64,000 bases of DNA from Amyelois transitella. Taxonomy: Eukaryota > Arthropoda > Insecta > Lepidoptera > Pyralidae. The position numbers were made by a program, and so were the translations under genes. The DNA lies in NCBI RefSeq assembly GCF_032362555.1, contig NC_083505.1, positions 10,345,501-10,409,500 of the forward strand. Reading direction: 5' to 3'. Below the pieces are notes generated by a model that ran no database searches, was not told the origin of the DNA, and saw nothing but the letters and a program-made list of their open reading frames with translations. Positions 12,863 to 26,399 of the stretch are shown one piece after another. Numbering within the stretch: position 1 is the stretch's first letter; every line of letters begins with the position of its first letter.

Positions 12863-13619
12863 ATGTTTTGTAAGTGTCATTGTGACTAAATGAATGTTAG
12901 TAACGTTAGAAATTTAAAAAAACTGAATACATAAAATCCCTTTGAAAGATAAATCACTGAAATAGTTATGCAAAGACACCTTAAATATATTATATTATAG
13001 TTCTCTGTTTTAAATATTTTAAATTTGAATATGTAGTTGTAGAACTATTTGATTCAGAAAGTGATTATACTTAATCTTATACTTAAAGCTTCAAAGAATT
13101 TGATACTAAATAAAGTAGGTTGCCCTATAAGTCTACACAGCCCAGGCAAGGCCTGTCAGACTTTTATTAATCTTGACTTCTTAACACAGATACAGAATTA
13201 CTCTTCACGTCTTCTGAAATGGCAGACTTTACATAACTAATTCTTATTTGCAAACAACAAACGGGTCATGTCAAAGGAAAGTAGGTTACCGTATTTGAAA
13301 CTTTTTTCTAACGTCAAATATGAATAATGAACAAAAGGAATAATTTCGAATTTTTCGCGTCTTTGTTGTTGTATGAATTCTTCTGCAAACTTCGCTCCTT
13401 TGAAAATACTCGTAACTAGCTATTTTGTTCGACGTCGATAACTCCACTACATGAAATAATTGTATAAAGGAATGTGCTTAGTAAAACATTACCTTTAAAA
13501 ATTCAAGAGACTATTTGTTAAAATATTAGTTAAATTACGGTACACATCAGTGCTTATGCGATTAGGTATTGTACATTTCATCACATTTTACTATATGTTC
13601 ATGAAATTTTCTAAAGTGT

Positions 13620-13850
13620 CGTGACTCTCTTTTACTTGGATGTCGTAAAAGACGTCTAAGGGATAGGCTTTTTTAATCTTTGGATTATTCTTTCAGTCGA
13701 TGGCCTGGCATCCTGTCGCTATTTGAGTCTCAATTCCATCTTCAAGACATACACCTGAACGTGGACTTTCAGTCCTTTCGAGACTGATACTTGTAGCTCT
13801 GTCACACCGTAAGAGAAAAAGATGGAATTATATGAATGTATACATATATA
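13620..13850 (+). repeat. SINE-like family A copy
   Basis: ggatgtcgtaaaagacg, ctaagggataggctt, tcgctatttgagtctcaatt, tgaacgtgg and tttcgagactg occur in the family order. Confidence 0.8.
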
Positions 13851-14129
13851 ATATGTTTCTTGTTGGAATTATTGAATTTTTTTAAGGACTTTTTAAGGAA
13901 GCTTGTGTAAAGCTTTACTTTTATATTCTGTGTAATGCTATGTCTTACAAAAAAATTTAAGAAACAAACTCAAAAAAATACCTTGGTCCACATCGCAGAA
14001 TATTGGCCCTTATTAGGTCCGACCTGTAAGGGCTGGCACGTCCTCGCTCTGTGTTCTACTTTCACTTTAAGTGCTATTCTCAACTTCAAAAACGGGGGTT
14101 TTTAATTCAATACAAGAATACATATGGAC

Positions 14130-14168
14130 AAAACGTTTTTATCCCTTACGGGGTAGACAGTTCAAGAG
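14130..14168 (-). repeat. Short family A tail fragment
   Basis: tatcccttacggggtagacag is the complement of the ctgtctaccccgcaaggg segment of the family A unit; only this part remains. Confidence 0.5.
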
Positions 14169-14589
14169 TATATTCATGTTTATTGCCCTTTATAAAAAGC
14201 AAAACTCCGTGCAAAGCTAACTATTAAAATTACTTATAAACTAGTTGTTGAAAAAAATACTCCGTTAACTAGAAAAGTTTGGTTTTGCAACTGCAGACCG
14301 TGTGCCGGAAGTTTCTTCGTCGTCTCATCGCATTAGCCTGAATCTCTCCTTCTTTTATTGGACAGTGATGTTTACAGACGACGTGGTGATTAAACATAAT
14401 TAATGGTGATAACGACTAATATGTCCGTATAAACAGATAAAGTATTTAGTCACAACATTTTTATGTCTATGATCTAGAAAATTTGTCTTATTTTTTTATT
14501 TTAATATAAAATTTTGCAAAAAAGTTTTGAGAGATATAAATACGAGTAAATTCATGGGATACATCAGTACAAAAATATAATTAGACTTC

Positions 14590-14777
14590 CTACGCCCCGG
14601 GGTTTCGCTCCCGTAGAAATTTAAGAATAAAAAGTACCCTGTAAATTATTCCAGGTTACATTTTACCGTGTAGATACTTCAACAAAACCATATTTCTTGA
14701 TTATGCTTGAAAGAGTACGAAACATACATCCACACATCCTTACTAACTTTCGCATTTATAATATAAGTAGTAAGATT
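14590..14777 (+). repeat. Diverged family B-like copy
   Basis: Interior aataaaaagtaccctgtaa and attattccagg, tail aactttcgcatttataatat. The head has decayed to ccggggtttcgctcccgt. Confidence 0.65.
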
Positions 14778-17472
14778 CATACGAGTACAACTACACTATT
14801 GGTTGTTACTACATTATTTGTAGGAAATACTCCAAGTACTTAATTTTCTTAGTAATTGTATTTTTTTATCTAGTAAATAAATCCCGAAACATAAGTTGTA
14901 CAGAAGCTTTACATTAGTGTGCTACGAGGTTGCTACGCACGGGTCTACATTCTACGCCTCGTTGGCATCACTTGTAGCATTTGCTACAGTGCTACGTGAT
15001 CGTCGGTGATTTCAATTATTGATTTGAACAAAACACTCACTCGCACGCTATATAGAAATAAAAAAAACGTAATAAGTTTTAAAATTATGAAAGATAATTT
15101 ATATTACTTAAATAGGCAAATTAACTCTTGTTCATAAAGTTTGATACCTTTTAAAGTTCACCCTATATTTTTATACACGATCGTGGGCGAACGCATATTG
15201 ACTCAGTGTAAAAAAGTGTTCGAGGTCTAAAAATAATTATCGAGATTTTAAACTCCCAAATTAGTAATGGGTGGACTTAAAATAGTATTTTTTTTAAACT
15301 CTAATTTAAACACAACGACTCAGGCTATATTTGGTTAAGTTCATTATACCTCAAAACAAAGGGAATCTGATAAAATATAGTATTGAGGTCAAAATAATTA
15401 ATTAACAAATCCACCTTCGGTCGTTCACAAAAGATCAAAAGTTTAAAGAAAATAGAAGAGATAGCTTACAGACGGTTTTTGTGTAAACGAATATCAAATT
15501 ATACCTTTGTCTCGGAAACCTCCGTTATTATGGACCTGTTTTATTTTACAAGGGCTCATAGCAACAAGAGGTTAACGACCACAAAGCCTCGTTCCACGTT
15601 TAAATTGCATTTGGTCATGATGGATTTTATAACGTTAATCACTGAGCTAGCTGGCTCTAACGTACTGTTACCAACTCGCCTACAGATACACTTTTTTCAA
15701 ATATAGTACTCCACGTGAGAAGAGGCTGATGTATTGAGACAAGCTTGCTTAGTTCAGACAACATTCTCACACAAAATCTGAATATTGCATAACAGACTAT
15801 TCTAATGTAGATACTTACTTACTAACCCTTTCGCATAAGATTGCAAAGATTTTGGGTCATATTGGGTTTACTGTTCATTGAATATTCTGAGCTGAATGTT
15901 TATGATTGCGAGCCATGTACAAGATATAAGAAGAAGAACATGCTGTTCTAAAAGCGAAGAAAAAGAAAGCTCGTGCTTCTCTTCTTGTGTAGGATGTAAA
16001 ACATCAACTTGGGATACTTCACTTTTGAATAGTTGATTTAAGATTTTCATCTTAATACTAAGCTCTCGAAAAACTACGGAAAGAGTGTTTGCCATTTAGA
16101 AATTATTCATCTATTTTAGGTATGAGCGTTAATCCTTACGTCATTAAATTCCTATCTACATTATTATTATGAAAAAGATGTCTATTTTCGCCTACTCTAT
16201 GCAGCTGTCGAAATGATATCAGTAATGTTACATCAAGTGGGCTTCCAAACGCGGAGTTTCCCTTGGTACTGCTCCAAGCACCCGGAAATAGACACATTGC
16301 ATAATATCGCAAGTTAAAATCATTACATTCACCAGATTTATCATAGTAGTGTGACAGAATTATGTGTAATTTTGATGACTTAAGATTTCGATAATAAAAT
16401 AACAATGTAACCTTAAAACAAATGTACAAATATGTCTTTAATTGACACACCAAATATCACCAAATGTAAAAATGGTTAAAAAATTACTGTTTTAAATGAG
16501 AATCATTGTCAAGGAAAACAAATCAGTCCTCCTGTGTATTCGTCCGAAAATATGCAAGCAACGTCATTTTGTTTTAAAATAGTCAAATGCTCGTCATTTT
16601 AACCCTTAGCTTTTGGATTAATATTGGCGCAATGGTAACCTGGAAGCTGTGGCTATAAACGTCACTATACATCAGACAAGCTACTTATTATTAATCACAA
16701 ATTGAGGGCCAGTAAACAAATCAATACGTCGTTAATGCAGTCATAACTTCGGAAATCGACACTTTGCTTCAATGGAGCAATAACAGTTAAAATACTTTCG
16801 GGGAAATCTAAAGTGCTAAGAAGAAATGCTTACACTATCCTTGGACTCGATTTTTAGCAAAACATGTATGTGATTTCAATGATCGTTACGTGAACTCGAA
16901 TGGTTATTTTATTTCCAATGAAAAAGCCATCACTAAGTATTGTTACATTTCGAAATCTTATTTTTTTTCTGAAACTATTGCTAAGATTAGGAATATATTT
17001 TTATTAAATGATTGTAATGAATCATCAATTTCACACTTGTCAATTTATAAAAACTAAAAATTTATAAAAAAAAAAAAAAAAACAAATTTATGTAAAAAAC
17101 AATTATGTAAACCTTATTTTTTCCATAATATGGGCTATTACTATTTTTTTTGTTACTCAGCAGGTACCTCTTAAATCATTCCTTACAACAATCTCTCTAT
17201 GTAGTCAAATCCTACTTGACATACTAAAGTACATTCCTTGAACTGGCAATCTAGTATTCTTAACCTTATAAGGCCGTGCAATAATTAAAACGTTAAGAAT
17301 AATTCGGTCAAGCACGATCAGAGATTGGTCAGCTGTATCTGTTAGCAGAGGAGCGGAGATCAACGCTCCCATTGTGTCGGCCGTTCGGTGACAGAGGGAA
17401 TTGGGCTCTGGATTCCTCCGGTATTTTTGCATATAACCCGAGGAAGGCGGACGAAGCAAAACAGGCATGTCG
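14778..17472. other. Non-coding gap upstream of the candidate promoter
   Basis: 14920-15005 carries repeated gctacg words (see findings). Poly(A)17 lies at 17066-17082. The minus-strand frames at 15868-16095 and 16136-16453 (75 and 105 codons) have no recognisable domains. Confidence 0.45.
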
Positions 17473-17507
17473 TATATATAGGATGGCACGGATGCGCGGG
17501 GATCAGT
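17473..17507 (+). promoter_or_regulatory. Candidate core promoter: TATA box plus TCAGT initiator
   Basis: TATATATA starts at 17473 and an arthropod-type initiator TCAGT lies at 17503-17507, placing the TATA 32 bases before the initiator A (17505). That is canonical spacing. It sits in a locally GC-richer island and is followed by an ATG-free stretch ending in a strong donor. A second TATA-like TATAAAAG lies at 17573. Which gene it serves is inferred, not seen. Confidence 0.55.
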
Positions 17508-17694
17508 CGCTTGTAGACGCTCCACGGGGAACCACGTCTGAAGCGTCCTTTACATAAATCTGAATAACCCTTGTATAAAAGAAATATAGACTGTGCTAAT
17601 ACCTGTGCTGTGACTGTTCAGACTTTCAAGTGATTGTTGTCTTTGGACCCGCCTGCAGCAACCGTTATCGACGCACCGGCTTTTGCAAGAACAG
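17505..17694 (+). other. Candidate 5' UTR leader exon
   Basis: The stretch from the candidate initiator to CAG|GTGAGT (donor at 17695) contains no ATG and no long reading frame, as expected of an untranslated first exon. The nearest + strand acceptor leading to a gene start is at 33703, before the GTPase ATG, which would imply a ~16 kb first intron. It could instead be a leader of an unrelated or non-coding transcript. Confidence 0.45.
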
Positions 17695-18214
17695 GTGAGT
17701 TGTCTCAATTTATTGTTTACGCGACTTCTACGTTGAATTCATTATATTATTCAGAAATTAACGGTCTTCAATTATGGTTTTAAACAAATCGATAAGAGGA
17801 TACTGAATGTAAAAGTAGAATAATTGTCATTCTAGGAAAATCGGATCAATGAATACAGCGTAATAGAGCCACCTGTCTGTGAAAGCCTCATTCACGTACA
17901 GGATTGAATGACAGGATTGCAAGCCTTGTACGATGCAACTGCTAGTGCATATTAAAACATACACATAATATAAATAAAATTTGTTCTTTTTAATTTATTA
18001 ACTGAATTTTCCACTTGATAAAAACTTGATATTATAAACACATTAAATATTTTTCGACCCATATCCTGGATTTTATTACAAATGCTTATTATTATTCCTG
18101 AAAAAGTTCTTAAAATGTAGAAACGATACTTGGTTTTAATAGTACAAGTATCTTTAAATTCATTAATTATTTATTCTAAGTTCCGTGTACTACTAATAGA
18201 ACTACTCTATTTCT

Positions 18215-18350
18215 CTCCTTGGTTGTCGTAATTAGCGACTAAGGAAAGACTTATAAACATGGTATTTTTCTTGTAAAAGGGTTAGCAACCTATTAAAATC
18301 TCCATTCCATCATTAAGCTATTCAACCAAACTTGGCCGACTACTAAAAAA
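18215..18350 (+). repeat. SINE-like family A, diverged internal part
   Basis: ttgtcgtaattagcgactaa, cttataaacatgg, gttagcaacct and ccatcattaagc occur in family order. Confidence 0.65.
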
Positions 18351-19202
18351 GCCTATAGTGTTGTTTCTTTATTTAAACTTTAGAGTATTCGTCTATCAAT
18401 AATCGAAGTCTGTAAATTATTTTTAGGATTTTTACAAAATTTCTTGCATTTCATCATTTCTCTTATAATTTTTTGGTTTTAAAAAATAAAATGTCACATT
18501 AAATTTTGCATTAGAAATAAAAATTATAACAGTACTTACGATAACAGTACCATAGTAAAAGTAATCTAATACCTAAGAACCTGGGATATCTAATACTTAA
18601 CATTTAATAGTACGGAGGCGAAACCTTTTTAAAGCAAAAGTGAAGGAGAACCTAAGCCGCTTTGTATATTTATACTCCATTATCTGCATGTTGTACATCA
18701 AAATTTCATTGTTTTATTTGAAAGCGCCGCCCACGGCTAGTAGTCCGCGAATCTCATCAATACGAGTACGAAATATGCGCGAAACTCATTTCATACATTT
18801 GCCTACTTCATTCACTCTTCTTTACGTTCAGTTAGCAAATAAAACCGACTATCTTATTAACGCAAATGTTAAATGCATGCAGAAAAAAAGAAGCATATAA
18901 ATTTTATTGGAATAAAAGCACATTGTATAATATTCTTTTGGATGTGGCAGGAGGAAGCAAAAGAAAGATGGTGATCTAGCTTTTGACAGTACGCTTACAG
19001 TGTCTCTGTTTTGGTGTCGTTGTACTAGTATTTCATCACTAAAAACTTTATGAGGTTTAGTTATTCTCAATGACATTATTAGATAAGTATTATTTTGATT
19101 CTCGGAAACTAATAATTCAAGAAGTTAAGGTAACTTCTAAACTCAATAATCATGAAATCACAAGTATTTTCACTCTGATCTCTTAATCTTGTAAATAAAC
19201 TT

Positions 19203-19490
19203 ACATACATACATACATACATATGATCACGTCTATATCCCTAGCGGGGTAGACAGAGCCATCGGTCTTGAAAAGACTGATAGGCCACGCTCAGCTGTTT
19301 GGCTTAGTGATAGAATTGAGATTCAAATAGTGACAGGTTGCTAGCCCATCGCCTAAAAGAGGAATCCCAAGTTTATAAGCCTATCCCTTAGTCGCCTTTT
19401 GCGACATCCGCGGGAAAGAGATGGAGTGGTCCTATTCTTTTTTGTAATGGTGCCGGGAACCACACGGCACTGCCGGGAACCACACGGGAA
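19203..19490 (-). repeat. Nearly complete SINE-like family A element
   Basis: Read on the minus strand: GTGCCGTGTGGTTCCCGGCA head, then aggaccactccatctctttc, gcgactaagggataggctta, gcgatgggctagcaacctgt, cagctgagcgtggcctatca and a (ATGT)n tail (19203-19222 on the + strand). The head's tgccgggaaccacacgg is present twice in tandem (19451-19467 and 19471-19487), suggesting local duplication. Confidence 0.88.
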
Positions 19491-21989
19491 CTAAATAAAC
19501 TTACTTTATATAATATACTTTAAATACTGGTCAGTGTTACACTATGATGCATCGTCAGTTCTGATGGACGGACAAATGATTTGTTTACCATGGTTGAACA
19601 CTCGGGATGTAAAACTTTTGTTTTCAGATGTTTTTAATAGATTAAACACGTCAATATTATTTATTTACTAATTGATATTTTTAGTTTTCATGATTAATTT
19701 TTAGTTTTGAAAATATTACCGGAAGATAAACTTTACACACACATATTAATATGTACGTACAAGTACATATCTTCTTTATCGTTAAACATTCATTTTATAT
19801 ATCTAACAATGTAAAAAAAACGAATAGTCTAAATCGCCTTAGAAAAACAAGATGTAGGTAACCATTTTACCTCCATTACCTATACTAAAATGTAAATCAT
19901 ATAATACTTCAAAATGTCAAAGGGTAAAAACACAGATAATTATAAAATTAGCGAATTACATATCGCTTCCGAAATTTCCTCTTGGTAACGGAAAAATAAT
20001 GATGTTTATTGTCAGTCACGTTCCTTGCCAGAATCCTCCGGACCTCGCGACGTTACGCCGAGACATTATCCACTCGGCGATCAATTGCGGCTCAATTTAC
20101 ATAATTGATCCTCATGAAAAACATTCCCTTAATCGGATATTACATCTTTCAACGCAATTATTCACTTGGGATATCCAATTTGATTATTTGCGGAAAATGG
20201 CGAACGATACGACAGTTATTACTTTAAAAACTGAATATATCGATATATTGTGTTCTTGTTTTCTTCTATCTGAATTTATAAGAGACCGTCTGACTATTTG
20301 TCTGATTGACTGACATATCAACGCACATGCCAATCCCGTGAATGTAGACATTTGATGGCATTTAGATTTGTTATGTGGCCTAGGGATGCACCAAAAGTGA
20401 ATATTCCAAAATTCCCACGGGAACGGAAACGGGATTTTACTTTTTTACGTACGGAAATTGTAGGCCCAATCATATCCAAGTCATTCAATCTACTCTTTGT
20501 TGCCTTGCATTAGAAATTGATATTCTGCTCGACTTTTCAGGCACAAAGCATAGTAGATTATACCATCATTTTCTCGGTTAAGCCGTGGCTCCATTGTAAC
20601 TTGAGATTTTCTTTACAAAAGGAGCCCACTAGGCATTTTCTTAGCAAATTTCCAAAGTCTTTTTCATCAAAAACTGAATAATGAGGCGGTTCTGAAAATA
20701 GTAATGTCACACTACGGCCTTCTTGGCTTAGTATCACCGACAACTGTACGTGTTAAGCAAATTATTATTAAGTAGATCGGATGAGCCTTTATAGGACAAT
20801 CTATTAAAGATTTGATTGACACCTCATAGATCCACAAATTTAAACCTACATTATAAGTCGAATGAAAGATTGCCCTCCAGACTCTATCTACAGACATGAT
20901 ATCAAAATTAATCATCATTCATTACATAAAAACCTCCATTAAGTATGTGTACTCCATCCCTATGAATTCCGAATACAAATAAAATTAACACTTATCTATC
21001 GATAAAAGTCACAGCTCTCATACAAAAATAACAATATTAAACATCGTGGGTGTAGACATCGATTCTACTTAAACATATAGCAATAATAAATTAATCGAGA
21101 CTACCGCAAATAGCACTGTGTTAATTAAGGGAGTTACAGGCTTTACGTACCGCGAGTACAATTGGAAATCCGGGATTATGCTATTTATTTTCATCGCTTT
21201 TAAAGTGGTCATAATAATGACCACTCGCCTCTGATGTAAATAAACCTGAGTGTAATTTTCCAAGCCCTTTGAAATATGTACTTTGTTTTTCATTTACAAG
21301 TTGGACGGTCCTGAAAGAGTTTATTTTGTGTTCAAGTAAACAAAGTGATATTGTAGGTAGTGGTTCCACTCCAGGTCAGATTGTTGTGGCGAAAATGTAT
21401 TTATAGCATCTTTGTACGTAAACTCTTCTTTTAAAAATTAAAACATTAAAAGCAGCCATTTTAACAATCTCTTTAAAAGATAAAGTTTGGCTTTACAAAA
21501 ACTCAAACGAACTTTCTCGAATTTCTCCGTGCTAATAAAATACTTCTACGGTATTTCCGTATTATTAGCATTATTTTGAACAGAAAGTTCAAGAAGGATC
21601 TATTTCATCTGTAAGATTTTGGCGTGATTCACATTTACGTGTATCACATTCATAGGTTTTATAAATTTTCGCCCAAAAAGATATTAGTCATTTTTTATTT
21701 TATTTTTTTAGTATGGGACTTAAATCTGCAATAATTCGACCTGTACTGAAACTGCTAATTTACGAAATACGTACAAAGTATAAACTAACTAATCCTGACA
21801 CAATGAGATAAAAAGGCTAATATAAGCTTAGTGCTTGCCACTTGCTTCTTTGACAAGTGAAAAGTACCTGAGTTTGCAATTAATATAGAAGGTAGTTGTA
21901 ATAAATGCATCAGTTTGCAAAGAAATCTTGTATGATTTAATCAAGTGATAATAAATTCCATTACTCTGAAGCGTACCTAATTTTGAAGG

Positions 21990-22116
21990 GTATGATTTCA
22001 AGGGAAAGGCTTTATTTGGAATTCTCCGTTTAGGCAATGGGCTAGCAACCTGTATCTGAATTCTCTGAATCTGAATTTCAATTCCATCATTAAAACCTCC
22101 AACGTGAAAGGCCACG
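21990..22116 (+). repeat. SINE-like family A internal fragment
   Basis: gggaaaggcttta, aggcaatgggctagcaacct, aattccatcattaaa and aacgtgaaaggcca match the family order. It contributes part of a spurious 132-codon minus-strand frame. Confidence 0.65.
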
Positions 22117-22911
22117 GTGAAGGAAAGTACTTCAATAATCTTTTGAAAACTTGTCTTCCGCGGAAACATATGATATATGTAAAGTTTCCTATCAATTTTC
22201 CTGAAATCAATTCTACATATGTACATTAAAACATTTCAATTAAAAACAAACTTGTTATACAGCTCTTGCTGTGAATGACGTATTTATTATATTTATATCC
22301 AAAATATATCGACAGCGCAGCGATCGGAAAATTTCGACCGTTTTACGTTAACGACTCGATCGGCTATCTACTTCACACAGACCGATATTTTCTGCTCTAA
22401 ATATATTTGTTGCTGTTTGTTTTCATAATAAAAACCATAAGGTAAATAAAAGCGCCCATTTCGTCTCTTTGATAATGACATAACGTCTTTTGAAAGGTCA
22501 TTTTCCTCCATGAAATATTGCCCATCAAAATGTAAAGAAGTAGATTTTTGGGCCTGTTTTATAGAAACACATGTTATGTGTTGTATTAAATTCCAGATAA
22601 GCATAAAATACACATTATATCTTTAATTACATTTAAAAAGAAACGTATCTGAATATACGTTAATGAATGTAGTACATATAAGAAGAGATACAAAAAAGAA
22701 ATTATAAATAGAATAAAGACATCCTAACACCCTGCTCAAGCTATCACATTTACTCTGAATGGCACTCTTAGTGATTTACTTATTAAATATTTAAAGAGTG
22801 ATAAAAGCAAAATAAATTCCCACTTTGACATCGTCTTGAAGAAAAGCCTTGTAATTTAGTTAAGGATATATATAGATATTATATAATAATATATTTCTTG
22901 AACAAGTATGC

Positions 22912-22992
22912 AGGGATCGTGGCAAGTGGAAAGAGGTAGTCTCTGCCTACCCCTCCGGGAAAGATGCGTGAGTTTATGTATGTATGTATGTA
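22912..22992 (+). repeat. Family C repeat tail
   Basis: ggatcgtggcaagtggaaag, aggtagtctctgcctacccc and tccgggaaagatgcgtga, followed by a (TATG)n tail, are typical of a retroposon 3' end. Confidence 0.75.
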
Positions 22993-24954
22993 TTATATAA
23001 TAAATAACTTTTGTCATTAGGTGACTGAAGACGTATCTTTTTCTTATTATTTTGATGATTAAGATAAAAGAAATGGCAACTTTCTATATAAGTCTAGAAA
23101 TTTGCTAGAAATATGACCACACTAATCTGTGTCATAATTACATACAAGTACAAATGTTGGATATTGTGTAAATATTTTTTAAGGCATCTTCTTCTCAACT
23201 ATAGTTTCAAATACGTCCGTACGCGTTAAAATTTATCGCAAGAAATTTATAGATATTCATTTTAAATTTGGGCGAAGGACAACAGCGTTAGAAGTACATT
23301 GATACGGTTGCGCTCCTGAAAAATCTCATTACCCCAATTTCTTACTCAGCAGCAACCTCACATGAGTCACTCGAAGTTGAGCAATATTCATAACTGGGTT
23401 AAAGTTTATTGTTAGGTGTAAATAGGTCAAGTTTACAACAAATACCGACATTGGCTGAAGGGTATCGGGCAGCTTCAGAAAACCATTTAACATTCTTGAC
23501 ATTCTATTGATGAATAGACGCGACAACAATTTCAGTGAAAATCTCTTGAAAAATTATTTGTTCAAATCTTAGAGTATTTACTAAATTATAAATAGCGAAT
23601 GGTTCATTCGTGAACATTAACCTATTACCTACTTTTAAATAAGTGTACTGCAGTGCATAGTAATTTAAAGTGCGTATTTTCATGATACTGATATACCTGG
23701 CAGATGTTTCATGAAGATTAAAAATATCACTATAATTAAATAAGATCCTACAATTTATCAGAATAGGTATATATGGTAAAGTTTCGTCATGGAAATATTT
23801 TGCAAAATTTTTATTTATAGGATTTACAAAATCACTATGTTAAACCTTGCACCGAGACTGAGTGAACTTACCAGTAAATGTTTGGAAGCATGATTTCGTA
23901 ACTGCATAAAGTACGGAAGTTAGCACCTCGATCCATGCGTTTAGTATCAACATCCTCTGTTTGCAGCTGAGGTCACAGCACGGGGATATTTGTAAACGAT
24001 CGAAATAACATTGAACCTTCACATTTCATTCATGCCAGTTCGCCTTAGTATGAGGTTGGAGTGCAAACGTTTTCATTTCAAGAGTTTTCATTGAAACATT
24101 GCTTTTATCTTGTACATACAATATTAAATAACAAAGACTGTTTGCAAAATTTCTTGAACAAATATAATGCGGAAAAGCTAGCGTTTTCAAATCGTTTAAA
24201 GGTTAATCTTTGATAATTTATTCTCAAGAATCTAAGTGAAAGTAAATAATGAAAGGTTACATTATACTTCTACCTTAAAAACCTGAACATTAAACTAATA
24301 CTTTTGTAAGATTGGCAACAACTCATAATGAAGCGAAAATGTGGCATAAATTCCAATCAGTCCTTAAAAAATTGCTAGGCGAGAGTGACATTGCACTTTG
24401 AGAGGTCAGTATTTACGCCTTTTCAGTTGTATATAATACCTGGTCAGGGCTGCGTATGAGAATCTGATGACCATGTTACACGTGGTGCAAGGATTACGTC
24501 ACCTAAAATGTTTGTAGTATTTCCCATAGCGTACGCGCTGCGGGCGAAGCCAGAGCCCCGGAGTCTACCATAAATTATCTTTAACTCGACAGGCTACCTC
24601 GTGGAGTACTCACGCGGGAAACACGTCCGTCCAGAGGTATTTCAGATTTCTTTCAGCCTATACAATTCATATTATGACGATCTATTTCCAAATAAGAATA
24701 TAAATGCATTATTGTTTTGAAACGTTTTGTATTTATTTTGTATTTTCTTTATCACATTTAAAAATACGGCGTTGTATGAAATTAATATAAGAAAGTGTTT
24801 TAATGCACCTCCTACTTTCAATTAGGTGTTTTAAAATAGGAACGGATAAATAATTATATGTCATTCACACCGGATAACTTCTCCTCTTCCTCCTGTTTTT
24901 AGTTGCATCCTCGCCACTTCGACCACGGATCGTGGATAAGATGAGTTAGGTTTT

Positions 24955-25290
24955 TAAATGATGCGAAACCCATCAAACTTCCGCAACCTTTACATGGAAA
25001 CCTTACCCGTATTGGATCGATCATGGTGACACATCCAGTTACTTGAATGTACAGGTTTCCTCACGATGTTTTCCCTCGCCGTAAAAACATCGGCTTGTGT
25101 TAAAGGTAATGTATATAACTTCGAAAATAGTCATTGGTACATGGCCGAGGTATCATTTGAATCCCTGCCTTTATGCGCATCACGCATTACAACAGTAAAG
25201 TACGAGAACCTTACCGATTCGAACGCCGACGCTCCTAACAACAAACGAGAAAAGATATTACCGGCAAGTAAATCGCGTTAATAGCGCGGG
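24955..25290 (+). repeat. Family D dispersed element
   Basis: Contains caggtttcctcacgatgttt, gaaaatagtcattggtacat and accgattcgaacgccgacgc, a word series I recognise from many lepidopteran genomes. A related minus-strand copy lies at 51480-51700. The 71-codon frame here is part of the repeat. Confidence 0.7.
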
Positions 25291-26399
25291 ACACGAACGG
25301 AAAATTGTTCTCATTGAGATTTTAATTAGAATTAGCGATTTAATATAAAGGTGCAATGCCCTTAATCAAAGTACAATCAAATAGTAATTAAAGTAGTCCT
25401 TTGCTTATCCGAGAGCGATGACTTCGGGAGGATAAGCACCTCCGAACAAGCAAACAGTGAAAGAAACTTAATCTGTTGATACTATAACAAAGTCTGTCTC
25501 TTAAATAGAATAAAGTCTAATTATAATTGCAGATTTTTATAAATATATAGCAAGATAATTCTTAGTATCATATCTAGCGTATAGTCCGGAGAATTTCGTA
25601 GGACTTTAGAAACGAAACGCTATAAAACGAAATATAAGCAAATAGATTTTGAATTGGTTAATTGATAAGTAGGATTTAAAGTCTTGTATTCATATTGGTC
25701 TTTCACATGCGTGATAATTATTTTTAAACGAAAAAAAAATATTAACACATTCCCATAGATAACGAAAGCACAAATAACTAAACACATACTGAAAAATAAA
25801 AAAAAATACTGATACAAAAAATCTGTGTTGTCCTTAAATTGGATCAACCAGTCATTAAAAACTCCAAGTTTTTAAAATGTCGTTTGTCATATTCGTCAAC
25901 AGACTATTCTGGATCACGGAAGCTCCAACGGGTCTGTCAAAACAAAGCGCCGAGGAGCCTAGAAATAGAAAATAGAAAAACACAAAATTTTTCCTCCAGC
26001 TACTAATTCTCACCTACACTTTACGATCTAAATATTATTTTTTTTTCAGTTCAAATCCAAAGTAACATAAATTTTGAGATACAAATTGCGCTATTATTTA
26101 TGTAATGTTTAAAGTAATCATGAAATTGAGCACGGAAAATAATTTCAAGCCCGTAACAAGATGTTCTATTAAAAAACGTTTAAGTAGGTTTATTATCGCT
26201 CGCTTGTTATTCATAAAAGAAGATTTGCTCTTACAGTTCCCGGTAACGTTGTAACAAAAGACTAACAAACATTTGTCTAGATTTCCTGTGTAACACTTAC
26301 AGCGCCTTGTTGATAAATTATGCGAGTCAAGTTCTCTGAAACTAATACTGCTTTACGGAAAGCACTGAAGGCTTTTACGTAATATATAATGCGTTCCGG

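Noticed and set aside
16136..16453. 105-codon minus-strand frame
   Set aside because: No recognisable domain, composition typical of random AT-rich sequence, no splice or promoter context.
17205..17525. 106-codon minus-strand frame over the candidate promoter
   Set aside because: The TATA/initiator/donor signals on the + strand explain the region better; the frame has no domain.
19999..20313. 104-codon + strand frame
   Set aside because: No motif or family recognised, and no upstream promoter or supporting exon structure.
21828..22226. 132-codon minus-strand frame
   Set aside because: It is largely built on a family A repeat fragment and an overlapping second frame; not protein-like.
22520..22545. 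miR-1-like aatgtaaagaagta
   Set aside because: The seed start differs (aaaatg instead of tggaatg) and no precursor hairpin is apparent.
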